This document shows, one piece after another, positions 32,474 through 45,177 of a DNA stretch of 64,000 nucleotides. Source of the DNA: Golubevia sp. BC0850 (lineage: Eukaryota > Basidiomycota > Exobasidiomycetes > Golubeviales > Golubeviaceae); NCBI GenBank assembly GCA_012976225.1, contig JAAVVG010000012.1:558001-622000 (forward strand), in the 5' to 3' direction. Position 1 is the stretch's first letter. Every line of letters starts with the position of its first letter. Below the pieces are notes generated by a model that did no database searches, was not told the origin of the DNA, and saw nothing but the letters and a program-made list of their open reading frames with translations. Made by a program: the position numbers and the translations under genes.

Positions 32474-35175
32474 CTAAGGCTTTTGATAGCATCTGAAAGC
32501 ATCTTGAGCCTCCTGACCTTCGTAACCGATTCCCTTCCAAACGATGAAATCATTGTCAGGATCAACCTTCTTCTTGATATCTGAAGAGATTCGAATCAGA
32601 TAAAGAAAGATTCAAATTTAGCAAGAGTCGAAGAAATTGAAGGAGAGCTCATCAAGAAGGACAGAGGGGACGAGCCTGAGTACTCATAACTCACCGACTA
32701 GTCTCTGGTAGTTGCCCCCAAAGAAAGCAGTTTGCCAATCTTGTTCCTCGACGTCGCTTTCTGAATAATAAGTTCCAGTTCCGTACCCTCTTAGAAGGTC
32801 GGCAGCGTTATGGGTAGCATCTGCTAGGATAGATTTTGCGAACTCAGGGAAGCCATAAGTCCAACCGCTTGCGAAAACGACTTCCCAGAGTGATTCTCTC
32901 CAAGCAGTGTTGACTCCAGTATCCTTTCCATCTGGACCTCCAAAAACAGTAGGCAAAGGACCTGTACTGTAAATCTGTACCGGAATCTTCTTGATCAAGT
33001 CAATGACCTTCTGGAGACTGATTGATGGTTGATTGACTCTGATACCTTTCGTGATTGATTGAGCAAGAGCAATGTGAGATGCATTGGAAGCGAATTGAGA
33101 GGAAGGAATAAGTCTGGACGCCAATCTTTCCGAAAAAGCAACTGGAGTATTCCCCGCACCATTGCCTAAGACTGCTAACCTGTAAGATTCGAAATCTGGG
33201 TAAAGATCGATGGTAGCATTCTGGACCCTCAATCTCTTGTCTGACTTGATGTAATTAAACATTCCCTGCATGCTAGGTTTGGCAGCTGCTAAATCATTGG
33301 AAGGTAAACCTTGGTTGAAAGAGATATAATTTGAGTAAAAGAAGTTGTAACCTGCCCATCCTTGTTTTGTCCAATTGGTTTGATAGTAAGCCAACTGACT
33401 GAGATAGTCGGCAGTGGCTGCGTCCTTATCAAAGTCTAGGAGTTGGTCGACGAAGCTGACGTTGAAGACGGCTGCAATCACTGGAGTAGGTGGGTGAAGT
33501 TTGTAGATCGTTTCGACGACGACTCCCCACACTCCACCACCACCACCTCGGAGAGCCCAGAATAGATCAGCGTCGTCTCCAGTTGATTGAGAGTTGACGT
33601 TGTGTACAGTGGCGTCGGGAGTAACGACGGTGTACTGTCGAAAATAGAAGAAAACAAAAGGTCAGTCCGTGCCAGAGAGCTCCTCGGTCTGACTTGCAGC
33701 TGCTAAGCGGTTTCTAGCTCTCTGTTCTTAGACTCACCTCGAGAATGTTATCGACAGCCAATCCGTACTTTGGTCCCAAAGGACCATGTCCTCCTCCTTG
33801 AGCAAAACCTCCCGCGACTCCAACACTTCCGTAGGCTCCGAAAGTGACGGTGTGACCATTCTTAGCAGCAAAAGCGTAAGCATCCCCAGCGAGGGAGCCC
33901 GATCCTAGAACCAGAGCTGGAGATCCAAGGTAGTTCTCGCGATACTCCATGTTTGACAATTGATGGGTCCAGATCATCAAAGTGTCTGGGGCGGTCGCTC
34001 TTCCCTGGTATTCGTGACCGGTGTTCTGAGAAACGAGAAGCGAGAAGTGGAGAGAGAATGACAAATCGGGAGGGAGAAATGCGAAGATGAGAAGTGGAAC
34101 GAAGAATGAAAGATGCCCAACATCAATGCGTTTACAAGAAGTTACGACATTCTGGATCCGCTCAAGGAGGAGATTGAGGCTGTTAATTTTCTCTCTCTCT
34201 CCCAATCTTCGCTCAACTGCTTCTACGCCATGCTTCTCTCACCGGAGATTTCCGTCGATTTGAACCACCAAATCTTCATTCGTTTCGTCGCAAGTTACTC
34301 ACCTTGACGACGACCTTGATGTTGTTCTTTTTAGCGAATTTGATGGTGACTTGGACTTGTTGAGCGGTGTTGACGGCGACAGCATACGGGCTGATTCTTC
34401 CTAATTTACAAGTTCTCAACAGTGGGATGGTGGTACCGAGGATAGGAGCGATGGCTTGCAAAGAACAGTCGTCGCTCTAGAAAGGATTGGAAAAAGAGAG
34501 GAACGTTGGAGCAAGAAAGAGTCTATAACTCAGAAGGTCGATACAAAGTGAATCTCCGTAGTCGTCTGTGACACTCACGTCTCCTTCATTGGAGTAACAG
34601 TACGCCCAGTTGTCAGATTGAGCAGTTCCGACTGCATTAGCTCTGGATACACCATCCAAGTATACTGAGCAAAGAAGAAGATGAAAGATGGACTGTGTGC
34701 GGTAAGAGTCGTCGTCGTCGCATGAGAAAAGACAAAGGATCAACTTCTTTGTTGAATCTTGTTTTTCTCGACTCACCTTTCTCAATGGCAGCACATTCCT
34801 TTGGCTTATAGGAGTTTGGTTGAGTGAAACATGGGTTAGCCCATGGGACGACCTTGATCAACTTTCCATTGACGGTAGAGTTGAATGAAGACCATTGAGC
34901 TTCAGTAGGCCAACAAGCTTGATTGGGAGTACAGAAAGACCTGTCGAAAAAGCAAGACTGTGAATTTTGTTCAGGAGCCTTGTTCTTTGAGACATTTTCA
35001 TCAGTCCATTCCTTCGCATCTTTCGGATTTCTCACCTTGCTCCTTGACGTTCAGCTAAGCTCTTTCGAGCGTGTCTAGCAGCAATATGATTTCTTGCATG
35101 GTCTTTAGAAGCTCCAGAGCCTAGACTCAAGAAACCAAGAGTAGTGGTGATTGAAAGAAAGAACGAAAGCTTCAT
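32474..35175 (-). CDS. secreted FAD-linked oxidoreductase, berberine-bridge-enzyme type
   Basis: BBE-like enzymes oxidise sugars, alcohols or secondary metabolites using covalently bound FAD and oxygen. Seven exons (about 620-630 residues) begin with a signal peptide, MKLSFFLSITTTLGFLSLGS, and a basic propeptide-like stretch. They continue with CWPTEAQWSSFNSTVNGK, the FAD_binding_4 region (ISPYAVAVNTAQQVQVTIKF, VVVKNTGHEYQGRATAPDTL with the likely flavinylated His, GGFAQGGGHGPLGPKYGLA, DDADLFWALRGGGGG) and a C-terminal substrate domain. They end with the BBE motif-like DDNDFIVWKGIGYEG (as seen: PDNDFIVWKGIG). Several N-glycosylation sites (NSTV, NVSF, NWTK, NATI, NASH) fit secretion. The stop is at 32474-32476. 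Only one FAD-linking residue, the His, is clear; the Cys of the bicovalent group was not identified. Substrate unknown. Confidence 0.9.
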
Positions 35176-36149
35176 GAAGAAGAGAAAAAGAATGTGGGAA
35201 GGAAGAAGAAGAGATGTGTGGGGTAAAGAAAGAATTGGATGAGGAGAATCGATGAGGTCGTCTGTTCATACGTTCATTCAAAGCTTGCTTCGGTTGAAGC
35301 TCCGAGGTGATTGGTTTGTTAACTTCCCAGATTAAGAGTCAAGCATGTCACAAGAATGGGGCAGACGTCCCGTGAATGCCAATCTAAAAGCACCGAGGAC
35401 TGTCGGAGGTGTTTTCCAACAACGTGAAAGGAAACGAGCTTCAGTATGATTGTAGAATCGATGTTGTTTTTGTAGATTAGAGGTCTTGAAAACGTTATGG
35501 TCATGTTTATTGAGGGAGCTCGATTTTGATACCCGATTTGATGCTTGTTTTCAGGTTTCGATGCTGATTGTTGAATTGTTTCATCGATCTTTTTGAAGAA
35601 TTGAGAGAATTGATTCGAAGACGAGCGATGATTTGAGTGCTTGAAGCAGAATCAAGGTGTTTGGTTGAAGAAAAGATCACGACCAATCGAGAACTGTGAT
35701 AGAGAAGGGATCGAGACAGAGGAAGTCAGTCCCCAACCCATATATTTAACACTCGACTCAATTTCAATCCACCATCATCCAAAGCTAAACCGATTCCCAA
35801 AACCGTTCCACTTCTATTCGAGAATCCTGAAATATTCCTCTTTTTGTTAGGTCCCGCCAAGTCAGCAGGGCTATCCAAGAGAGCCAACCTGTTATAATTG
35901 GAACGTCTAAGAAGAGCACAAGACTAGGCACTTTTCAAGTTTTGACACGTCTATGGGAATCTCTTTCCGGTTTTTGAAGAAGCTTGATCTGATGTACGTC
36001 CGAGAGAGAAAGGTTCCACGAGAAGACAGCGGACTGCCTGAAGCCATCGCTGTGTAGCTCAAACTTCTCCCTTTCACACCAAATTAAAGCCCACAAATAG
36101 TTTCGGAAGAACGAATTATATTGTCGAAAAGTTCAAAAATTGAAGATGA
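35176..36149. promoter_or_regulatory. promoter region of the FAD oxidase and 3' flank of COX19
   Basis: This 974-bp gap separates two leftward genes. The part next to 35175 should be the oxidase promoter; a ccatatatttaa TATA-like patch lies at about 35739-35750 but reads the other way or is far from the start. Frames of 60-70 codons are not protein-like. No RNA gene was found. Confidence 0.45.
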
Positions 36150-36765
36150 CTAGACCTGCCGAGTCTTATTTGGATCGGGAACACTGGACGTCGGAGAAGA
36201 AGACGGCTGAGGCTTAGAGTTGGGATTGGAAGTGATCGGATTCAGATTCTCTGATTGGGTATCCTTATCCTGGAATCCTAGATTCTTCATATCATCCTTT
36301 TCCATTAGACCTCTGAGGGAGAGAAGGAGAGACGGGGAGGAAAGCGTTCGTTAGATAGGAGACCAGATCGATCTCAAGAGTCAAGAACTTGAATTCAAGT
36401 TTGATTTCGAAGTATTAGTGGTAGCATTGATTGAAAGAAAGGAGAGATAGGTACAGAAAGTGAAAGGATGAACTCACTTCTGCATTCTACAAGCCAAGTA
36501 ATCTTTACTGAGATGCCTACAAGCTCCATTGTTGTTTCGATTGTCTTTCATGCATTTCATGTATTTTGTGACGAAGTCCTTACATTCACCTAGTCAGAGA
36601 AGAAGAGAGGATAAGAGGAAAAGGGTCAGAAAGAATTGGAGGAAAAGCAAGAGAAGGGCTGGAATCGGGTTGTTTTTACTGACCTTCATGATCCAAAGGG
36701 AAAGAGCCTCTGTCTGGTGGAGCTGCAGTGAAACTAGTCAATCCAGGGGGTCTTCCAAATGACAT
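36150..36765 (-). CDS. COX19: cytochrome c oxidase assembly factor Cox19
   Basis: Cox19 is a small CHCH protein of the mitochondrial intermembrane space and cytosol, needed for copper delivery during complex IV assembly. Exons 36765-36684, 36589-36478 and 36312-36150 give 118 codons plus stop. The N-terminus MSFGRPPGLTSFTAAPPDRG and SFPLDHEGECKDF are diagnostic. The two CX9C motifs are CKDFVTKYMKC and CRHLSKDYLAC, followed by RMQKGLMEKDDMKNLGF. The tail after residue 90 (Ser/Pro/Asn rich) is longer than in yeast. Import would use the Mia40 disulfide relay. It shares a 105-bp promoter with the DNAJC11-like gene, another mitochondrial factor. Confidence 0.96.
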
Positions 36766-36870
36766 TCGGTCGTTATGATTGAGATTTTGAGAGGTAGTTG
36801 GTTGATTGGCTTCGCTTTAGAAGTCTTCTTCTTATTCTCTCGAGCAACATCATCATCCTTTGTTGGAACA
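36766..36870. promoter_or_regulatory. bidirectional promoter, COX19 / DNAJC11-like gene
   Basis: Only 105 bp lie between the divergent start codons. Both products belong to mitochondrial assembly, so shared control is plausible. An in-frame ATG at 36775 upstream of the DNAJ start would narrow the gap further but gives a non-conserved extension. Confidence 0.55.
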
Positions 36871-39600
36871 ATGTCGTCGATTCCATTAGATGAAAATGAT
36901 CCCTACGCTCCCAGATCAACTTCAAATTACTATCAATCATCAGAAAGCGGAAGCAGCTCCAGCAGTAGGAGTAGTAGCAGTAGTAGTCGGTCAAGTGGAA
37001 GCTCCTCCGCATCTTCCTCATCTTCATCCTCAAGGCCAAGACCTGCAGCAGCTGCCACTGTATCTGACGAAGAAGAAGAACCTTTATTCGGTGGAAGACC
37101 TTTCAGAGATTCCCACGCTTCACCTCAAGATCAAGAGCAGCAGCAGCAGCAATATGCTTCCACTTCACAATCAGCTGGTCGACCACCGAATGAATCTGCT
37201 CCAGATAGCAACACTTTCACCACAAATGAAGCTCAGGATAAAGATGGCCTTTATGCTATCTTGAACGTAGAGAGGGATGCTACTGAGGACAAGATAAAAG
37301 AAGCTTATCGAGCACTGGCAAGTGAGTAGTAGTAATCAAATCAGCTCTACAATGTTCTCTCTTGATCAAAAGGTGGAAGAGAGAGTGGTAAACATAAATA
37401 AGAGCTCCCAACGAATGCTGTGATGTATTCAAGAAGGGTATTAGAAGGACGGAACCGGAGGTCGAAGCTAGATGAGCTAAGAGAAGAGCTGCTCAGTGCT
37501 TTGCCCAATCTCTGGCTCCATTGGAAGTCTTCTTACAGTTAAACTTGGACAGTATATGGTATGATTTTCTTGAACATTTCACTTCTGACCTCTCTCCTTC
37601 TTCTTGTCACTCTCAGTCATTCTGCACCCCGACAAGCACCCCTCTCCAGCTCTCAAAGCTTCAGCAGAGTCCAGATTTAGAGATGTTCAACGAGCCTACG
37701 AAATCCTAACAGATCGAGAGAAACGAGCAGTGTATGATTATTTCGGAGAACAAGGCCTGAAATCCACCTGGCAAGTTGGTCTAAGAGGTAAAAGTCCTTC
37801 AGAAATGAGAGCAGAATTCGAACGTCAAAGAAATACAAAGATAACAGAAGATGTAGAAAAACTCTTGAAATCAAAAGCAGAGTTAACAACTTCATTAGAT
37901 GCAACTGCATTATTTGCACCAGCTCATAAATTTAAAAGAGGTCCAAAAATTGGAGATGTTGGATTAAGTGTGAATGATGATAGAGGACCTAATTTTTTTG
38001 ATCGATTTAATAGATGTGGAGTTTCTAGTCTAGTAGGTAAAGCTAGTAATGAAATAGGATTGACTGATAGAACTAGTTTGGATTTTGGGGCTCAAATGGT
38101 TAGTAGGAATGGAATGGGAGGTGGGAATTTAGTTGGAACTATTAAACATCATTGGAATCCTAGATTGTTTACTGAGGCTACTATGACTTTGATGAGACCT
38201 AGAATTTTAAATGTTAAAGGTCAATATACCTTTGATGAGAATACGTGAGTTCTTTTTAAGAGAGGAGATGAAGCGAGTTCGTGTCTTTTGAAAGCTGACC
38301 TCTCCCACATCTCAATCTCTTCATTTCTTCTTGATTCTAGATTCCTTACCTTCCATTCAACATCTCATACACCGGCTCTACCTCCTTCGATATCTTTGAC
38401 TTTAGGTCAAAGGATCTCAACTACCTCAATGACAACTGGTTTCACCAGCTTGAAAAGTGGCAACTTTTCGATAGGTCCTTGGGGATCTGCGCTTCTTTCA
38501 AATCCGAATTCTATGGTCAGGAGAGAGCCTCCCTCAATCTCAGCTGGTATCACTTCTCAATCCTCTGAAGGCAAAGGCTGGACTTCTCAGATAGCTCTAT
38601 CCGAAGCAGATCAGTCCGTCTCCTACGATTGGGGAACCAAAGTCTTGGGTGGAGTGAAACTGAGGTTCGGCTTCAGTTTAGGAACCTCTTCTGGTCTATC
38701 ATGCTTCACAAATTCAGAAAGAAGGTTAACGGAGACCGTCAAATTTGGTTTAGGTTTGAACTTCGGTTTACCCGGACCTGTGACCTTAAGAGTTAGAATC
38801 AACAGATTAGGTCAAAAGTTAATGATTCCAATTATTTTGTCTCCATTCTTCAGAAATGATCTAATCATGGGTTGTACTGTCATTCCAGCAGTTTCTTTCT
38901 TAGGTTTACATCATCTTTATCTAGTACCAAAGAAACGAAAAGGAATCAGTAGTAGATTAGGAAAATTAAGAAAGGAGAATAAAGAAATGATTCAACAGAG
39001 AAGGATAGCTGCTTTAGAAGCTAGAATGCTTTTGATAGATCAAGCTAAGAAGAAATTTCAAATTGAAAGGAAGAGGAAAGGAGTGGTGATTTTAGAAGCT
39101 TGGTATGGGAAGAAGGAATTCTTTGGTCAAAGACCTGAGGCGTCGGATTTCAATCAATTGGCGAATGATGTTTGGAATGCTGAATTTGACAGAGCTGAGA
39201 GGCAGTCGGAGGCTCAAGAGGTAGATGAAGAAAGGATTAGAGACTATGACGAAATTGAAAATGATCAAGAGGAAGATAAACAAATTTGGGATGTAAAAGT
39301 GCCTTTGATGGCCTTGGTTCATAATGGTCAATTGATTATTCCAGGAAATAGGCCCAAGTCAAATTTATTGGCCTTCCACGATCCTTGCATGGGAGAAAGG
39401 AAACATTTGCTGATTCGATATGTTTTCAGAGATGCTCTGCACGAACTGATAGTCGATGATGTCGGTGCTGTTGCAGCTCCTTTGAGAGGTGAGTAATCGT
39501 GCTTTGATTTTGTCGTAATCGAGCAAATGGCTTTACTGACTCTCTTTCTGATTTTTCTTATCTATCTCTTCTTTCTTTCTACATAGCTCATCAATTATAA
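36871..39600 (+). CDS. J-domain protein of the DNAJC11 family (DUF3395), mitochondrial cristae/MICOS factor
   Basis: DNAJC11 proteins sit at the outer mitochondrial membrane and bind MICOS/SAM to support cristae. Exons 36871-37321, 37617-38244, 38341-39488 and 39587-39600 give 746 codons plus stop; the last exon codes only for AHQL. Residues 1-120 are an extreme Ser/Gln low-complexity leader. The J domain follows: GLYAILNVERDATEDKIKEA with the catalytic HPD in ILHPDKHPSPALK, then AYEILTDREKRAVYDYFGEQ. The middle is beta-rich (barrel-like repeats such as MGGGNLVGTIKHHWNPRLF), and the C-terminal DUF3395 includes ERKRKGVVILEAWYGKKEFF and DVKVPLMALVHNGQLIIPG. The J domain is split by the first intron right before HPD. 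The start at 36871 was chosen over an upstream Met because the upstream text is not conserved. Confidence 0.9.
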
Positions 39601-40044
39601 CCCTTCACTTCCTCTCCCTTGCTGCTCTGCCTCGATTCAATCTATCAATCTCTCTACTTTGATTTGCAACTCACCCCTCCCCTTATGTCACCTCCCCCAC
39701 TCAATTCTGTGTACTCTGCATATTCTCTCGAATCGGACTCTCACTGTTGACAGACCAAGTTCGCTGAATGAGAAACGATCTGACACAGGCAGGCTCGAAG
39801 ATCAAGTTGAGGGTTACAATTTCGAGAAATAATTGGACAAGTTCTTATCTACATTCGGTTATGGTGACTTCGGCTCTTTGTTGTATGACATTTTTTATTT
39901 ACGGAAGTTGCTTTCTTTCGGGAATTTTGGATTTGGATCTTGAAATTAGAGAAAGGGAAAAAAAGGGGAAAGACTTTGAAGAGAGAAAGACCGTCTAAGA
40001 GAAGGGTTCCTTCTCTAGTTTCGATCGAGTTCTGGATCTTGAGC
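39601..40044. other. convergent intergenic region
   Basis: This 444-bp stretch between the stops of the DNAJC11-like gene and the large F-box gene contains only short frames on both strands. No repeat or RNA gene was recognised. Confidence 0.5.
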
Positions 40045-43000
40045 TCACTCATCGTCTGCTTCAGAAAGCTCTGATGCATCAGAATCCTGAAGGGCGAAAG
40101 TAGCAGAGGAAAGAATGGAGCATCAGCCTCAGTCCAGCAAAAATAAAAGAAAAATAAGGTCTTTTCAACTCCCCTCTTCCTTCTTGATGAACTTGGCTTT
40201 GACTTTAATGACCGTCGTCTTACTACTGTCGTTCTACGGGAAGTTGGAAAGCAGAAAAATCTGATGGGTCAGAAACACTTAAAAGCTAATAGGAGATGGG
40301 ATCTGAGTTGACCCTATCCTCTTGCTTACTCACCTCACCCTTCTCCTGCTCGCTCTCATCATCTGCACCCCCTTGCTTGACATCTGAATCCTCCTCTTCA
40401 TCCACGTCCTTCTTTCTTCTCTTCCCTTTGCTCTTCGAGCTTTTCTCATCCCTTTTTCTCTTCTTGTCCTTCTTCTGCAATGATTCTTCTTCTTCAGAAG
40501 TATGGGAAGAGTCACTAGCGTAGAAGACTTCGAGAGATTTGAATTCACTTTCAGATTCGTCTGAAACTTCTTTCTCGACGACTTCATTGCTAGACCTAAT
40601 TCCTCTCTTGGCTTTCTTTTTGACCGGCTTGAATTCACTGGTGAGTAGCTTGATGAGACGAGAAGGTAGCTTGAGTCTCTTTCTGACAGTATGCTCTGAG
40701 ATGTCGTAGGTCTGAGGAGAGAAAAGCGGAGGAGGCAAGTTGGTAATATCATTTGAGCTCGACCGACCTCTACGAGCTTTCAGCATCTCACTTCTGAGCC
40801 GGCGTCCAGCTGCTACCACACCGTTTTACAAACTCACCTCGTCATCCGAATCTTCGTATGCTGCGTCGTCAACAGTGATTCTACGTCCTCTCCTTCTATG
40901 AACTTCGGAGCCACTGAAATCCGAGCGTACGAAAGCCATTCTGCGAAGTGAAGTTCTAGGTCCTGGAACTAGAGGATTTTTAACACTTTCACGATCGCCA
41001 CGTTCGTTGAACTCCTCATTGAGCTCGACCAATTCTTCGATGCATTCATTCTTGTTTCTGAGCTTGAAAGGAGCGTTTCCACGACTGATCTGGGACTGAC
41101 GGTTCAAAGCCGTATCGAATTCACCGAGACGAGTCTTCATGATCACAAGAACCTTTTCCAGATCGAGAAAGAATGGAACCTTTTCCGTTTTGTTCTTGAC
41201 CACGTGATATCCTCCCCAATGGTCGTAGGTTGATGTTGCTGAAGAGCTGAGTCTACGAATCTCGTGCTTCTTCTTCTCTAGTCTGAGTTAGACGAGGCAA
41301 ATTATCAGCGATAGAAGAGGGGGCACTAGCAGAAAATCAAAGACGGGACACATTTCAGGAAACACTTTCCACCCACCTGTTCAGAGCACTTAGATGTGCA
41401 AGCCACTTCCTGAGACTGTTTCGACATGTCAAAAGCAGAGCTCTCGAGATCAAAAGAGGCTATAGGCCAGAGCAGAGGAACGATAGGGAGAAGCGTCGAA
41501 GAGGATCAGTCAGCCATAAATTGAGTAAGAAGACATACAAGCAGACCTTGACTCTCAAGCTTTGAGACTTACCTCACCACCAAGAAGAACGTAGATCTCT
41601 TCGGTTTCCTCTCCTCGGAACTCAGATCTGGCATCCACCTCTTCATCATCATCCCCGCTCTCTGTGTCTTCCGAATCCTCGTCTTGAGTTGCCTTGTTGT
41701 CTTCTCCGCTTTCATCGGAGCTCTTCTCGTCGACCTCTATTATCGCCTTGCTCTTGGCTTGACGTGGAAATCTGGAACCTTCTACAGGATTTTTTTTGAC
41801 TCCTCCTTCTTCTTCAGTCAGAGGAGAATCCTCTCTATCCTTCTTATCGTTACTTGCAGAGATCGAAGTAGAACCAGAAGCGACGGCGGCGGCAGAGGTC
41901 GATCCAGCAGCAGCTTTGAGAGCCCTCTTGACTGTCGAAGATGCATGGAACTCGCCTCTAGCGACTCCACGCTTAACACTAGACTTTGCTCCAGCGGATA
42001 GTTCCTTCTTTTCGGCAGGAGTGAGACTGCGGAAGGAAGAGCGAGGAGAGGAAAGGGAAGGGAAGAGAACAGGAGTAAGTATCTCACGAGAATCAAAATG
42101 ACTTCATAATCGATACCGCCTAAAATTAACTCACGAGGCTTTGACCGACAACAGCTCTTCGTCATTCTCATCATCCTCATCTCCACCTACTCCGTCTCGA
42201 ATGAAAGACACTCCTCCAGTCTTGATGACGTCGACGATCTGTGTAGAAATACCGTACCCTAAATGACTGAGCATCTGGAAGTGGAATAGAGTGATCGACG
42301 CACCCGCTTCGATGTAATCTTGAATCTCAGCGGTGTTGTCGTTGAGAATGAGATGAGAGAGCATCACTGCGACAGCAGGAGAGTCTGCACCGTATTCCTT
42401 GAGTAGAACGGAAGCAATACTAGTTGCTGAGGTCGGAATAGTTCCGTGGACATTATCGATTCCACTGAGCTCATCGACTACCATGCTGCTGTTAGTGTAG
42501 CGTTGATGAGCATTGAGATCGATTGAGATCGCGTCCGTTAAAGACATCAGACTGATAGAACCCATCGAAGCATCTGATTTGATTTTGGAACCAGCCTCAG
42601 CCGACTTGGAGGTCTTCTTAGAGCTCTTCTTGGAAGGAATTTCTGGATCGACGGCTTCTTTCTTGACCTTGAGGACTGAAGTTGCATTACCGACTGGCTT
42701 CCAGAGTTTACTGAATCCCAGGTCGGCGGATTTACCATGGACCAATCTTGAAGCGATACCGATTCTGTGACGATGTGAAGTCCAATTAAAGGCCATGAGA
42801 CTTCTCGCTTCTTTACCGGAAAAGCCGTAGGGATTTCTAGAAGTCCCTACTGGCAATCTCTCTAGATCGAGGGTCCTATTGCAGATTTGTGTTTCTAGAA
42901 GAGTCCTGAAGTCTACCTCTTCGAAGTCTTCGCTGTTGAGCAGCTCTGAGATGACTCTTCCTTTGTATGGAAGATCTAAAATACTGGATCCTGATTTGAA

Positions 43001-44805
43001 GAGTGCTGGAAGAAAGGAAGGTGCGTCGAAGTCTGTCACATACATCAGAGCAAATTTGATTGGTAGAGAAGTCTTGATGAGGTTTGAAAAGAGGACTATA
43101 CGGATCTGCTTGGAAGTCTGAGGCGTTCGAGAGAGAAAGTGAGATTGATGAGAAGTCAGAGCAGAACCTCACCTTCGACCTCAAGTTACATTGCGACAGA
43201 AACTCACAACACCACTTAAAGCCTGGTTGATCTCCGACAGCTTCACCGCCTCGGCATCTTTGAGTGCTTCGAGGTCTGACGTCTCTTTCAAGAGGTCCAA
43301 CTCGTCTTCGGCCTTGAGGAACTTCGCAATCGTCTTCCATTTTTCGATCGCCACTTCAGCAGAGGGAAAGTCGACTAGAACACGATCCATAAATTTGCTA
43401 ACTTCAGAGGTGAAACCCTTCTTGAGTACCGATGCAAGAAGTTCTTTGACGAGATCTGCCAGGTCGAATCGAAGAATTTGATTTGGTGAGAACTGGAGCA
43501 GCTTCAAAGCTGAATAGGCTATTGGGGCTTCGGTTTCGTAAAGGTTCGAGAAAACGATCTGTGAGGCGACAGTCTTTGAGATAAAGAACTCCTCATTTGT
43601 AGTAACCTCCTTCAGATCTTCGACGATCTTCTCGGGGGTCGAACCAGCTCGATTGAAAACGCTTCTGATCAAAGCATCTACAGAGGAGAGACTAAGTTGA
43701 AGTCCATTACCCAAAGCCAGAGGAAGGAGCTTGGGCTCTTTGGTGATGGCTTTGATGAGAAGGGTTTGGACGGCTTGGGATCCTTGTCCTTGAGAATTGT
43801 GCAGAGGTAACGGGTAGAAGGAGTACTTTTCGAAAAGTTCGGTGATGGTTTCGAAGCCAGTACCAGCATCTTGGATCCAATTGTTGAAGAGGTAACGATC
43901 GGAAGCTTCTTGACCCATCTCGATGTGTCCGAACTGTGAGCAGAGGGAGCGGGAGAAGGAAAAGGCAGTCAGGTCAGTTTGGGAACGGCTAGATCAATCC
44001 AACTATGGAGATGGAGATCAAATCGTACCTTTGATGCTCCGACCGCGACTAGAGCAGCGAATGCTGGAAAGGAGATCGAATTCCCCCATTTGGGTCTGCT
44101 AGCGCCCCAGTGACTTGGTCTGGATGGCTCTGCCACGAAAGCAGCACACAGACATTGAACCAAATTACGGGATACTACAGCACCAGCCGCAAGAAGACGC
44201 TGGAATTTTCGAAAGAGGGAAGAGAAGAGGAAGAGATCGGCATTAGATTGTAGGATGTATGCGACTATGCGACTGGACACTTACATTGAGAAGCTGTTCG
44301 TCGAACAATTTAGGACGAGCAATAGCTTGATAGATGACTTCTGCCTTTGAGTATCTTGCGAGCAAGTAATCCGCTCTGACAAAGGGATCTTTACCAAAGC
44401 CTGTGAAAGGGAACGAAAGGGAGGGAAGGAAAGTCGATTGCGTCAGGTGTCTTCTCCATATCGGTGAGGATGGAGTAGAGATTGGATATCATCCCCTTGG
44501 TAGTAGATCACGATCGAGACCCGATCTGCTTCTATTCATCTTCGGAGCGACTCTCACTCACCATTGAAGTACTTGGAAGTCATGAAAAGGTGGCCAGGAG
44601 CCTCTAGACCATTGAATACCATTGATAAGATCTCTTGTGGTAACAGATCTATCTTAACCTTGACCTTTGACCTCTTTGGTTGCTCCAAACGTTGAGTGGG
44701 AGAAGTAGAAATAGGAATGAACTCAAACAAGGAAATCGACTGAGCTGGATGACCAGCCTCATCTTGGGAAAAGGAACTCATTTCAGCATCGAATGGGGCA
44801 TCCAT
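40045..44805 (-). CDS. very large F-box protein with long helical and acidic/basic tail
   Basis: The first exon contains the F-box IDLLPQEILSMVFNGLEAPG with HLFMTSKYFNG, expected to bind Skp1 in an SCF ubiquitin ligase. The next exons, GKDPFVRADYLLARYSKAEV with RPKLFDEQLLN and AVVSRNLVQCLCAAFVAE, match a helical-repeat arrangement that I associate with basidiomycete F-box proteins. A long helical body follows (DALIRSVFNRAGSTPEKIVE, LLQFSPNQILRFDLADLVKE). Next come a Lys/Ser linker, a leucine-rich exon (PLLISRALLLTCRNSLRKWL), the block YDHWGGYHVVKNKTEKVPF, and a C-terminus alternating acidic and basic runs (KKDKKRKRDEKSSKSKGKRR). The last codons are SELSEADDE, stop at 40045-40047. Exon phases connect the parts, so I treat it as one gene of roughly 1100-1250 residues. 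The start is the ATG at 44803-44805 (upstream frame lacks ATG). A nuclear role is suggested only by the basic runs. Confidence 0.72.
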
Positions 44806-45177
44806 GTTAGAAGAAGATGGATTGAAGAGAAACAAATGTTGAAGTTGACTTGTTTTTGGGTGGAAAGTAGGGAAGGAAGAAGCACGAAGGCAAATTGAAG
44901 CGTCTTAAAAGAGAGGAACTCCTGAAGCCAGGAATCGCTTGATTCAGCTCGTTGATTGGAGAGACCGATCGACTGTATCAACAAGAATAGTTTGGAGTTC
45001 AATTCAACTGCTTCTTTAGGACGTTTGAAGTGTTGTTCTCAAATCTTCACCTTCTCACGAGGAGAGCTTTGATCGCGTCTGTCTTCTTGTTCCTGCTGGT
45101 TCTCTCTCCAACCTCCCATTTTTGACAGAATCAATTCAATCTTGTTCTAGTTCAATTCAGTTCCCAGCCCTTCAAGA
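44806..45177. promoter_or_regulatory. bidirectional promoter, large F-box gene / CDC31
   Basis: These 372 bp separate two divergent start codons. No specific site was recognised. Nothing else is coded here. Confidence 0.5.

Noticed and set aside
36775-36870. Upstream Met extension of the DNAJC11-like protein
   Set aside because: The added 32 residues (MIEILRGSWLIGF...) are hydrophobic, lie in the promoter shared with COX19 and are not a feature of the family; the ATG at 36871 is preferred.
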